5,586 nucleotides of DNA from Oscillospiraceae bacterium (GCA_016297165.1 JAEDHF010000119.1:1-5586), one strand, 5' to 3'; positions 1-5,586 are shown, counted from the stretch's first letter. Notes: a model not told the origin generated them from the letters alone. Made by a program: numbers and translations.

Positions 1-11
1 TAAGTACAGAC

Positions 12-54
12 AAGCCCCACAAACAGCTGTATTAAGCCGTTTACGGGGCTTTTT
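12..54 (+). terminator. Intrinsic terminator of an upstream, out-of-window plus-strand gene
   Basis: AAGCCCC (12-18) pairs with GGGGCTT (45-51). Symmetric mismatches separate this outer stem from two inner stems, AAAC/GTTT (21-24 with 39-42) and GCT/AGC (26-28 with 35-37), and the loop is GTATTA. A run of five T follows at 50-54. This is the classical form of a Rho-independent terminator. It should end a gene to the left. Its position directly before the middle of a deacetylase coding region is abnormal (see findings). Confidence 0.75.
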
Positions 55-57
55 CCA

Positions 58-660
58 ACTCTATCCATTGGGGATAGCATAGACTGGGAAGACCCGGACG
101 CCTACACCATTAAAAAGCGGATTCTCGATAAGACGGAATCGGGCTCAATTCTCCTTTTCCATAACGACCTCCCGAATACAACCGAGGCTCTTCCGGGGCT
201 GCTTACCGAGCTTCTACAAAAGGGCTTCGAAATGGTTACCGTAGGGGATATGATTTATACCGAAAACTATACTATCGATAATACAGGTAAGCAGATTTAC
301 GAGCCTGCCGTTTCTGCGGCAGGGGTCGTAGCCTACAGCGATAACGCCTATCTCGATTCTGCCTTCGAAAAAATAAGGGCGAATCTCTCTCTTCGTGAGA
401 TTTATACCCTCTCCTCGGCAGGAAAAATCAGCCTTATTCCGAAGGTTCGTGACCTTCTCACAAGTGCGGAAATCTACGCCTTCCAGCACGCTTCCTACGA
501 GGAGCTTTACGAAGCCTATATCGCTCTCGTTTACGCCGCCGAAAACTATGGAGCAGGCGGCACAGGCACACCTGTCACCACTGCACCCGTTACTACCGCT
601 CCCCCCTTAACCACCACAATTCCTCCCGTGTCCTACGACGAGTCGGGAGTAAAGGGCTGA
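58..660 (+). pseudogene. 5'-truncated polysaccharide deacetylase (NodB domain), C-terminal part only
   Basis: The plus-strand frame is open from position 4 to the TGA at 658-660. It reads as the end of a NodB-type (carbohydrate esterase 4) peptidoglycan/polysaccharide deacetylase. Visible motifs are DSIDW (73-87, NodB motif 4) and LLFHND (151-168, motif 5 with the active-site His codon at 160-162), followed by EALPGLL and the typical FEMVTVGDMIY segment. The metal-binding TFDDG and HxxxH motifs that should precede them are absent. The first ATG in frame (232) lies inside the conserved domain after the catalytic His, so it cannot be the true start, and no GTG or TTG start lies upstream. The tail is an alanine-rich region of unknown function, then a Thr/Pro-rich stretch (about 571-630) resembling a cell-wall linker. 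Family members are extracellular or membrane-anchored and remove acetyl groups from wall glycans. This copy should be inactive. A contig-join artefact is the main alternative. Confidence 0.7.
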
Positions 661-748
661 TGCTCATTCCTCTTTCAAGGCATTGGATTATGCATATTGA
701 GGCACGCTAAGGATAAAGGCGAAGATAGCTAAAGCCTGACGAATTTAT

Positions 749-779
749 AATGCTCTCTGCTGTTACGGCGGAGAGCATT
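749..779 (+). terminator. Hairpin, probable weak terminator after the deacetylase fragment
   Basis: AATGCTCTC (749-757) pairs perfectly with GAGAGCATT (771-779). The stem extends inward through T-G, G-C and C-G pairs to a short loop. Only three T follow, so termination may be weak. The hairpin lies 89 bases after the deacetylase stop and before the promoter of the next gene. The DNA between 661 and 748 holds no gene I can support. Confidence 0.55.
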
Positions 780-819
780 TCAGCTTATCCGATAATTTTT
801 TCAAAATTCCCCAAAAACC

Positions 820-855
820 TGTCACCTTTTTACCCTCCCATCCGTTATATATAAT
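820..855 (+). promoter_or_regulatory. Promoter region of the secreted wall-binding protein gene (sigma-A -10; possible ECF-type promoter)
   Basis: A perfect TATAAT sits at 850-855. There is no good TTGACA at 16-18 bases; the nearest match, TTTACC, is only 15 bases upstream. Overlapping it is TGTCACC (820-826), then 15 bases, then CCGTTA (842-847). That arrangement and spacing resemble promoters of extracytoplasmic-function sigma factors in Firmicutes, which often control envelope genes. Either element would start transcription near 854-862. The sites are seen directly; the assignment to a sigma factor is inference. Confidence 0.5.
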
Positions 856-858
856 AGA

Positions 859-873
859 GGCGTGATTTACGCC
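859..873 (+). other. 5'-end stem-loop in the leader of the wall-binding protein mRNA
   Basis: GGCGT (859-863) pairs perfectly with ACGCC (869-873) around the five-base loop GATTT. It falls at or just after the predicted transcription start. A hairpin at the extreme 5' end is a known way to protect mRNAs from decay in Firmicutes; that role is inferred here. The hairpin also covers the in-frame GTG at 862, which argues against GTG as the start codon. Confidence 0.35.
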
Positions 874-892
874 ACGGAAAAAACGGAAATAC

Positions 893-898
893 AGGAGG
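893..898 (+). promoter_or_regulatory. Shine-Dalgarno site that fixes the start at 904
   Basis: AGGAGG lies five bases before the ATG at 904. A longer reading from the in-frame GTG at 862 would put a hydrophilic 14-residue stretch before the signal peptide. The ATG at 904 gives a standard lysine-rich signal-peptide start, so it is preferred. Confidence 0.8.
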
Positions 899-903
899 AA
901 AAT

Positions 904-1710
904 ATGAAAAAGAAAACACTTGCATTCAAAACAATGGCAGCTGCATTAGCCGCTGTCGCAGCTATGTCCTGCACGAGCTTAACTGCATTTGCGGACAAAA
1001 TCAAAACCATTGACGGCGTAAGCTACCGTTATTCCGACAGCGGAGAAAAAATCGGCACTTACAGCGGTTTTACTACATCAAAAAGCGGACGTCGATATTT
1101 CAAGAACGGAATCATGCTGAAAAACAAGTGGCTGAAAACAGCAAGCGGTAAGCGTTATTATGCCGGAAGCAACGGAATATTATATACCGGTTGGCATAAG
1201 TTCAAAAATGGGTGGCACTGGTTCAGCGAAAAAGGAATTGAAGCAACCGGAAATAAAACAATATACGGCATAAGCTACAGTTTCAGTAAGAAAGGAATCT
1301 GGAACGGAGTTGACGGAAAAACGCTGACAAGCATATTTAATGTATTGAATGATACAATGCCGGAAGATATTTACGGAGGCGTTTATTTCGACAATGACAG
1401 CGGTATGATAACTGTTTATTCTACTGATACCAATAAAATGGAAGATGTAATGCCAAAGCTTTATCCTGAAATGAAGATCAAAGAATGTACCTATACATAC
1501 GCTCAGCTTGAAGCTACAGCTAAAGCATTGAATGATAACAGCAGGAAATTCCCTGAGGCACATTTGAATGTAAGTATTGATGTCGGGAATAATAGGGTAG
1601 AACTCGGAACAAAAAGAGTATCCAAGGCTCTCAGAGATTTCATTGACTCCTTAGAATTCAGCGGCTGTGTGCACACCGTAGAGGATAAACCTTCTCTTGA
1701 AGTTGAATAA
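904..1710 (+). CDS. Secreted cell-wall-binding repeat protein with a C-terminal protease-prodomain-like domain
   Basis: The product has 268 residues. Residues 1-30 are a signal peptide (MKKKT, a hydrophobic alanine-rich core, then AFA before Asp31), so the protein is exported. Residues 36-135 carry about four degenerate repeats of 18-20 residues rich in Tyr, Trp and Gly, such as GRRYFKNGIM, GKRYYAGSNGILYTGW, NGWHWFSEKG and GISYSFSKKGIWNG. This pattern is typical of choline/cell-wall-binding repeats (CW_binding type) that hold proteins on the envelope. Residues about 140-256 have alternating strands and helices with GGVYFDNDSG, a YTYAQLEA helix and VSIDVGNNRVELG. This resembles the prodomain of alpha-lytic/streptogrisin serine proteases, but no protease domain follows. 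The C-terminal similarity is my pattern reading, not a search result. A pilin-like or generic surface domain is an alternative. Many codons are AT-rich compared with neighbours. The gene has its own promoter and terminator, so it is probably monocistronic. Confidence 0.8.
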   Translation: MKKKTLAFKTMAAALAAVAAMSCTSLTAFADKIKTIDGVSYRYSDSGEKIGTYSGFTTSKSGRRYFKNGIMLKNKWLKTASGKRYYAGSNGILYTGWHKFKNGWHWFSEKGIEATGNKTIYGISYSFSKKGIWNGVDGKTLTSIFNVLNDTMPEDIYGGVYFDNDSGMITVYSTDTNKMEDVMPKLYPEMKIKECTYTYAQLEATAKALNDNSRKFPEAHLNVSIDVGNNRVELGTKRVSKALRDFIDSLEFSGCVHTVEDKPSLEVE

Positions 1711-1717
1711 ATAACTG

Positions 1718-1747
1718 CCCCCGAAGCTTATCAGCTTCGGGGGTTTT
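1718..1747 (+). terminator. Strong terminator shared by two convergent genes
   Basis: CCCCCGAAGCT (1718-1728) pairs perfectly with AGCTTCGGGGG (1733-1743) around the four-base loop TATC, followed by TTTT (1744-1747). It begins eight bases after the stop of the wall-binding protein gene. On the minus strand the same stem starts seven bases after the hisS stop and is followed by a U-rich but interrupted stretch, so it probably terminates both transcripts. Confidence 0.9.
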
Positions 1748-1749
1748 CA

Positions 1750-2970
1750 TTATAGCTTAATTATCTCGTCGTAGCCCTGTTCCTTTGCCCTGGAATACTG
1801 CTTATCAATCTTCTTTGGGTTAGTAACAAGGATAAGGTTTACGTCGCTTTCGCCTTCAAGCTCGGAGGATTTTTTGATTGCCTCTAAAATATCCTCCTCC
1901 TTATAGAGAATGGCGGTTTTCTTTCTCTTACCCGAAAGGACGATTTCGTTTTCGGTAACGATAGAGAAAATACGCTCGAAGCCAATGGAGAAGCCTACTG
2001 CAGGCACATTATCTCCCGTAAAGCGTCCGATAAGGTTATCGTATCTTCCGCCGCCTGCAACCGTACCGCCGAACTGCTTGCTTGCAACCTCGAAAACGGT
2101 GCCTGTATAGTAGCCCTGTCCTCTTACAAGAGAAGGATCGAATTCAACATTATAGCCGTCGGAAAGCTTATCTGCGGTTTCGATAATGGTACGAAGCTTA
2201 TTAAGAACCTCTTTAGCCTCCTCGGAGCAGTACTCCTCCATATCCGTAAGGGTAAGCCTGCCCTTTTCGAGAAGCTTCGTGAGAGCGGTTATAGCGCTTT
2301 CGGGCATTTCCTTTTCGGAAAGCTCCTTAGCCACTCCCTCAACGCCGATTTTATCCAGCTTATCGAAGGTTACGGAAACTGTATCGAGAGCCTCCTCGGG
2401 GAAGCCCATAGTTAAAAGGGAATTTCTTAAAACCCGTCTGTCGTTTACTCTTACGGTAAATTCGCCGATACCGATTTTTGTTAAAGCCTTTCCCGTTACG
2501 GAAATAAGCTCGATTTCGTTGCAGATAGAATCGGAGCCTAAGATGTCGATGTCGCACTGCACAAATTCACGGAGCCTTCCCCTCTGGGGTCTTTCTGCAC
2601 GATAAACACGGTCAATCTGAATGCATTTAAAGGGGTTGGGGAGATTGTTCTTATTGTTTGCGTAATAGCGGGACAGGGGTAAGGTAAGGTCGTATCTTAA
2701 ACCTAAGTCGCAGATTTCCTTTTCATCAACGGGATTTTTCGCCAAAGCGGAGCTAAGCTTATCGCCACGCTTCATAATCCTGAAAATAAGGTTAAGGTTA
2801 TCGCCGCCGTCGCTTTTATCCAGGTTTTCCGCACTCTCAATAGCGGGAGTATATATTCTTGTAAATCCGCTCTGTGTATATGTGTCAAGGATTATTTGCA
2901 TAAGGCGGTCACGCTGTGCCGCCGCTTCGGGAAGATAGTCCTGCATACCCTTCTGTGGTTTTATGTTCAT
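1750..2970 (-). CDS. hisS: Histidyl-tRNA synthetase (histidine--tRNA ligase), short C-terminal domain
   Basis: The 406-residue cytoplasmic class II synthetase charges tRNA-His with histidine using ATP. It begins with the family signature PQKGMQDYLP (residues 5-14). Motif 1 surrounds Pro42, and LRYDLTLPLSRYY lies at 91-103. Motif 2 is at 121-136 with Arg124 and ERPQRGRLREF. The histidine-specific signature appears as RGQGYYTG (283-290), keeping the catalytic-type Arg283, followed by GGGRYDNL (306-313). Motif 3 is GFSIGFER (326-333). Keeping Arg283 argues for a true synthetase rather than the HisZ regulatory paralogue. The usual LDYY is QGYY here. The anticodon-binding domain after residue 348 is only about 59 residues and stops at the point where most HisRS continue with a final strand and tail of about 20 residues. 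The start ATG (2968-2970) is preceded by GAAAGGA at about ten bases. The gene has its own promoter and is not next to aspS, its common partner in Firmicutes. Confidence 0.93.
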   Translation of the reverse strand: MNIKPQKGMQDYLPEAAAQRDRLMQIILDTYTQSGFTRIYTPAIESAENLDKSDGGDNLNLIFRIMKRGDKLSSALAKNPVDEKEICDLGLRYDLTLPLSRYYANNKNNLPNPFKCIQIDRVYRAERPQRGRLREFVQCDIDILGSDSICNEIELISVTGKALTKIGIGEFTVRVNDRRVLRNSLLTMGFPEEALDTVSVTFDKLDKIGVEGVAKELSEKEMPESAITALTKLLEKGRLTLTDMEEYCSEEAKEVLNKLRTIIETADKLSDGYNVEFDPSLVRGQGYYTGTVFEVASKQFGGTVAGGGRYDNLIGRFTGDNVPAVGFSIGFERIFSIVTENEIVLSGKRKKTAILYKEEDILEAIKKSSELEGESDVNLILVTNPKKIDKQYSRAKEQGYDEIIKL

Positions 2971-3005
2971 GATTCTTTTTTCCTTTCAGTCTCATTATTA
3001 AAAGT

Positions 3006-3034
3006 AGTATAGCATATTTTCTGTGATTTGTCTA
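3006..3034 (-). promoter_or_regulatory. Sigma-A promoter of hisS
   Basis: On the minus strand TAGACA (3034-3029, five of six matches to TTGACA) is followed by exactly 17 bases and TATACT (3011-3006), with a TGC just upstream forming an extended -10. Transcription should start near 2999, giving a leader of about 30 bases. That leader is far too short for a T-box, which often controls aminoacyl-tRNA synthetase genes in Firmicutes. Confidence 0.75.
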
Positions 3035-3086
3035 TTGTCTTTTCGGATTTTGTATATAATTAATGTTTTTGTTCTGTTTGCTGTTT

Positions 3087-3124
3087 TTGCGAAAACAAAA
3101 CCGCCTTCCTTCGAAAGCGGTTTT
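3087..3124 (-). terminator. Terminator of the TIR-protein gene
   Basis: AAAACCGC (3097-3104) pairs with GCGGTTTT (3117-3124), with further partial pairing inside. Read on the minus strand, the stem starts eight bases after the stop at 3132 and ends in TTTTGTTTTC, a good U-tract. On the plus strand only TTTT follows, so it could also act weakly in that direction. Confidence 0.8.
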
Positions 3125-3131
3125 CGTTATA

Positions 3132-4593
3132 TCAGTCCCAGATATCGGGGAAAATCATTTCAAGAGACTTAATATTTCTCTTAACTGTTTCCTCCTGCTC
3201 CTTAAGCTCAGCCTTTCTCTTAGGAGTAATAAAGGTCTTATTAAGCTCAGCCTGAATCTCACGGAGGGTCTTTCTTAAGGGATCGCATCTGCGCTGGTAC
3301 TCGAGCTTACGCTCTTCCTTCTGCTGACGTGCGCGGCGCTCACGTTCAATATTTTCGAGCTCCTCTCTTTCTGCCTTTAAGCGCTGGTGTTCCTCGGCGA
3401 TACGCTTCTTTTCGCTTTCGATACGCTCAACTATTGCGCCGTTAAGGGCTTCGTAGCGAGCCTTCTGTTCGGGGGTAGCGAAACGTAATGCCTTAATAAA
3501 GTTCTTATCGTCGGTAACAGTCTGGGGGAGGTTCGGGATTTCGTCCTCGCTCTTAAGCTTACAGCTTGCAAGAAGTTTACCGATATAGGCTCTCGAATCC
3601 TCAATATCAATATCGAGAATCTTGTCGAAATATGTATCAGCGGTATCATATTCCCCGTCCTCAAGGAACATATAGGCTCTCTTGATGAGGTTTTCCTTGT
3701 TAGCGGCAGTAGCGGTAATGATAGCGTCGGGTACTACTGCGGCTTCCTCGGGCTTTAAGATACCCTCAACCTTTTCGGAGATTTCACGCATAAATTCGGA
3801 ATCGGAATAGTCGAAAGCGATATCCGACCAGACGAGGGCTTCGGGAAGCTGCTGGAAGCTTAAAACTCCTGCATTAAAAATCGGGAAGAGATACTTTTCC
3901 TCGCTCTTCGCTTCCTCAAGGCTGAATTTATTAACGGCATAATTAAGATAGCCGTCGTAGCAGTCGCTTTCATTCTTGAAAATAGCAAGCATAATTCTTG
4001 AATTTTCGAGGGCATAAGCGGTAATGGCTGCCTTTTCTGCCTCCGACTTATCCTTAAGGGTTTCGGGAGCATAGAAAACACGGAAGCCTAAATTCTCGGT
4101 AAATCTTAAGAAGAGCTTTTCTCCCTCAAGGTCGTCGTCAGCAGAAACTCCCTCACGGGAAAGAACAAATATATCGTAGGGCTCTCCTGCCGAAACGGTA
4201 TTGTTATAGGCTTCAACAGCGCTTTCAACAGCTCCTGCGATAGTCTCATAGGCGGACTGTGCCTCTGTGGGCGCGTAGTATAACGCCTTTTTATAGTTAG
4301 CGTTTTCCTTAACGTTACCGTCCGTACCGATTGAACAAACGGGAGTTCTTCCGCTGTTGCTTCTAATATACGGCGCTGTCCTCGTTATTTTCGTCCATAA
4401 TAGCGGCAGTAATTCTTCCTGCCTTCTCGAAATCGTAATTATTACGTAAATATGTTACTCTGTTATGCTTCTTAATATCCGTCTTAGGGTAAGGGAGCGT
4501 ATTTCCGCAGCCCATACAGGTTCCAAGTGTTCCGTCCTCTCCGGCAATAACCTCGCCGCCGCAAATGCTGCACGCAAGTTTAGCTTCGTACAT
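3132..4593 (-). pseudogene. Frameshifted zinc-ribbon / TIR-domain / TPR / coiled-coil protein
   Basis: Two minus-strand frames together encode one protein. The first runs from ATG 4593 to the TAG at 4365-4363 (76 residues). The second is open without stops from 4452 down to 3132, but its first ATG is 3992, inside a domain. Joined by skipping one base, they give about 486 residues. Order: zinc ribbon with Cys8, Cys11, Cys26 and Cys29; a short TPR-like segment (about 50-76); a TIR fold at about 137-280 (PYDIFVLSRE, GFRVFYAPETLKDK, NSRIMLAIF, YLFPIF); TPR-like helices at about 300-345 (RAYMFLEDGEYDTADTYF); and a charged coiled coil at about 380-475. This order matches a TIR-protein family I recall from gut Clostridia. 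TIR domains are NAD-cleaving enzymes or signalling adaptors, but the usual catalytic Glu appears to be Ala219 here. GGAGG lies ten bases before the ATG. The frameshift may be real, a sequencing error or, less likely, recoding. Confidence 0.72.
4362..4368 (-). other. Frameshift point in the TIR-protein gene
   Basis: In the zinc-ribbon frame the codons end GAC AGC GCC GTA TAT TAG. If the T of TAG (plus-strand 4365) is skipped, reading continues AGA AGC AAC AGC GGA and leads into the conserved TIR sequence with no stop until 3132. The two frames are both open from 4452 to 4366, so the exact indel could lie anywhere there. The family-like NNEDSAVY just before the stop places it near 4365. Confidence 0.7.
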
Positions 4594-4603
4594 TTTTTAT
4601 CAA

Positions 4604-4666
4604 CCTCCGTCTGTATTTTCGGGTAGTATACAATAAGATTATATAACAAATCGGTTACATTGTCAA
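4604..4666 (-). promoter_or_regulatory. Consensus sigma-A promoter and ribosome binding site of the TIR-protein gene
   Basis: On the minus strand TTGACA (4666-4661) is followed by 17 bases and TATAAT (4643-4638), a perfect match at both hexamers and in spacing. Transcription should start near 4631. The GGAGGTTGAT at 4608-4599 is a near-perfect Shine-Dalgarno, with its GGAGG core ten bases before ATG 4593. The short inverted TAAC/GTTA pair in the spacer (4644-4657) is too weak to call an operator. Confidence 0.85.
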
Positions 4667-4713
4667 TATTTTACTGCCATTTTTTGTATTTAATTGTCCT
4701 GTATTACATTTAT

Positions 4714-5304
4714 TTACACAGTTTCAAGGAAGTAGGACGCCTCCATATCTGCCGTAGCAAGAGCGAAGGCAAGAGGATAGGTTTCAAGAGCACGGCCCGT
4801 AAGGTTATTATCCTCTGTTCCCGAAAAGCCCATGTGCCACCTTATCGCCATAGCCTCTTCTCTCGAAAGCCGCATAAAGCCGCTTATCATATAGACGGAT
4901 TTTTCGCCGTGGCCATAGGGGAGGGGGTCCTCGAATTTATAGGTGGGAACCTTTTCCCACTGTCCCTTGTCGTTTTTAACATTTCTGAAATCTGTTTTAT
5001 AGCAGTCTATCTTGCACATATCGTGGAGAAGCGCAACAATGGCAATCTGCTCCTCGGTATAGGAAAGCTTATAGGTTTCCTTAACCCTTTCTCTCGAAAG
5101 ATAGTCCTTAAGGCAGTAATACACATTCAGGGAATGCTGCGCAAGACCGCCGGCATAGGCGCTGTGAAAACGGGTGCTTGCCGGGGCGGTAAAAAAGTCG
5201 CATTTATTTATAAGGTAATCGAGAAGCTTATCGCTTCCCTCTCTTACGATATTCTCCTTATATACGGAGATAAATTCCTCTTTAATTTTTTCGGGGCTGT
5301 TCAT
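4714..5304 (-). CDS. HD-domain metal-dependent phosphohydrolase
   Basis: The 196-residue product is a stand-alone HD domain with no membrane segment or signal peptide, so it is cytoplasmic. The metal-binding residues are all visible: His57 in GGLAQHSLNV, the His94-Asp95 pair in ALLHDMCKI, His132 in YGHGEKS, His157 in RWHMGF, and Asp186 in ATADMEAS. The early FHSAYAGGL segment is like the HD part of YhaM-type exonucleases, but the nucleic-acid-binding OB domain of YhaM is missing. HD enzymes of this shape cleave phosphate esters of nucleotides or related molecules. The actual substrate cannot be read from the sequence. The start is supported by AAAGGAG six bases before ATG 5304. No clear promoter lies in the short gap to the ABC ATPase gene, and no terminator follows the stop, so transcripts may run into the TIR gene. 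Confidence 0.85.
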   Translation of the reverse strand: MNSPEKIKEEFISVYKENIVREGSDKLLDYLINKCDFFTAPASTRFHSAYAGGLAQHSLNVYYCLKDYLSRERVKETYKLSYTEEQIAIVALLHDMCKIDCYKTDFRNVKNDKGQWEKVPTYKFEDPLPYGHGEKSVYMISGFMRLSREEAMAIRWHMGFSGTEDNNLTGRALETYPLAFALATADMEASYFLETV

Positions 5305-5325
5305 AAGCTTCTCCTTTATTTCGGA

Positions 5326-5359
5326 TTAAAATAGCCGTACCGACAAACGGTACGGCTAT
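5326..5359 (-). terminator. Terminator of the ABC transporter ATPase gene
   Basis: ATAGCCGTACC (5331-5341) pairs perfectly with GGTACGGCTAT (5349-5359) around a seven-base loop. On the minus strand it begins 23 bases after the stop at 5383 and ends in TTTTAA, so it works in that direction only. It also ends about 14 bases before the Shine-Dalgarno of the HD gene. Confidence 0.8.
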
Positions 5360-5382
5360 AAAGGTAATCAGCTATATTCCTA

Positions 5383-5586
5383 TCAGGAAAGGATAGCGTG
5401 TTCGTCGGAAGGATCGAAGAGGAGAATCTTGTTAGGATCGATAGCGAGTTTAACAACATCCTGAGGACGAGCAGCGCAGCGAGGAGATACTCTTGCTGTG
5501 ATAGGTGTGCCTTCGCAAGTGAGGTAGAGGTAGGTTTCAGCACCCATCATTTCTGTTACATCAACGTTGGCTTCGATAATACCTGT
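5383..5586 (-). CDS. Sugar ABC transporter ATP-binding protein (MsmX/UgpC/MalK type), C-terminal end, partial
   Basis: Only the last 67 residues are inside the window; the gene continues past the right edge. The segment is the regulatory TOBE-type domain at the end of the ATPase that powers carbohydrate importers. It is recognised by VDVTEMMGAETYLYLTCEG, then TARVSPR, and the ending DPNKILLFDPSDEHAI, a pattern highly conserved in MsmX/UgpC proteins of Firmicutes. In these bacteria one such ATPase often serves several sugar importers. The Walker A, signature and Walker B motifs lie outside the window. The usual RVSPRS is RVSPRC here. The stop is TGA at 5385-5383, followed by a good terminator, so this gene ends its own transcription unit. 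Confidence 0.9.
   Translation of the reverse strand, partial: TGIIEANVDVTEMMGAETYLYLTCEGTPITARVSPRCAARPQDVVKLAIDPNKILLFDPSDEHAILS

Noticed and set aside
904..975. Lipoprotein signal with Cys at residue 23.
   Set aside because: The residues before the Cys (AAMSC) do not fit the lipobox well, and AFA before Asp31 is a standard signal peptidase I site.
1750..2970. HisZ, the ATP-phosphoribosyltransferase regulatory subunit.
   Set aside because: The motif 2 arginines and Arg283 of the histidine signature are kept, and no histidine-biosynthesis genes are adjacent.
3028..3126. Plus-strand TATAAT (3055-3060) followed by a hairpin at 3097-3124, which could form a tiny RNA of about 60 bases.
   Set aside because: The candidate -35 elements are at 14 or 21 bases, which is poor spacing. 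The DNA is simply AT-rich and the hairpin is explained as the TIR-gene terminator.
3132..4593. TIR gene plus adjacent HD hydrolase as a two-gene defence system.
   Set aside because: The TIR gene has its own consensus promoter, the TIR lacks an obvious catalytic Glu and is frameshifted, the HD protein looks like a generic housekeeping enzyme, and the flanking genes (hisS, msmX-like) are core genes.
4660..5334. Long plus-strand open frame (224 residues) opposite the HD gene.
   Set aside because: It is antisense to a gene with an intact catalytic motif set. Its translation has no recognisable family pattern and it lacks a good ribosome binding site.
5316..5543. Minus-strand 75-residue open frame near the right edge.
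   Set aside because: It overlaps the ABC ATPase end in another frame, runs through its terminator, and has no ribosome binding site. It is a shadow frame.

Overview
The window looks like chromosomal DNA from an anaerobic low-to-mid GC Firmicute of the class Clostridia, most like a gut Oscillospiraceae/Ruminococcus-type bacterium. This rests on AGGAGG-type ribosome binding sites, consensus sigma-A promoters, short U-tailed hairpin terminators and the protein families present. The species cannot be named from the sequence.

Layout. Two plus-strand units lie on the left: (i) a 5'-truncated C-terminal piece of a NodB-type polysaccharide deacetylase (about 58-660), which directly abuts an intrinsic terminator hairpin (12-54); (ii) a complete secreted protein (904-1710) with a signal peptide, cell-wall-binding-type aromatic/glycine repeats and a C-terminal domain that resembles the prodomain of alpha-lytic/streptogrisin proteases. 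Four minus-strand genes fill the rest. Reading right to left they are: the last 67 residues of an MsmX/UgpC-type sugar ABC transporter ATPase (5383-5586); a compact HD-domain phosphohydrolase (4714-5304); a zinc-ribbon/TIR/TPR/coiled-coil protein whose frame is broken by a +1 shift (3132-4593); and histidyl-tRNA synthetase (1750-2970). The secreted-protein gene and hisS converge on one shared 11-bp terminator (1718-1743).

Regulation is readable. A perfect TTGACA-N17-TATAAT promoter drives the TIR gene, a TAGACA-N17-TATACT promoter drives hisS, and a TATAAT box plus a possible ECF-type promoter precedes the secreted-protein gene. Hairpin terminators follow the ABC ATPase, the TIR gene and hisS, so most genes look monocistronic. 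No terminator is visible between the HD gene and the TIR gene.

The genes do not form one obvious pathway. Most are housekeeping or envelope genes. The most interesting items are the TIR protein, which is frameshifted and appears to lack the catalytic glutamate, the orphan prodomain-like wall-binding protein, and the deacetylase fragment joined to a foreign-looking terminator. I see no convincing evidence of a new multi-gene system, and no CRISPR array, tRNA, rRNA or insertion sequence.
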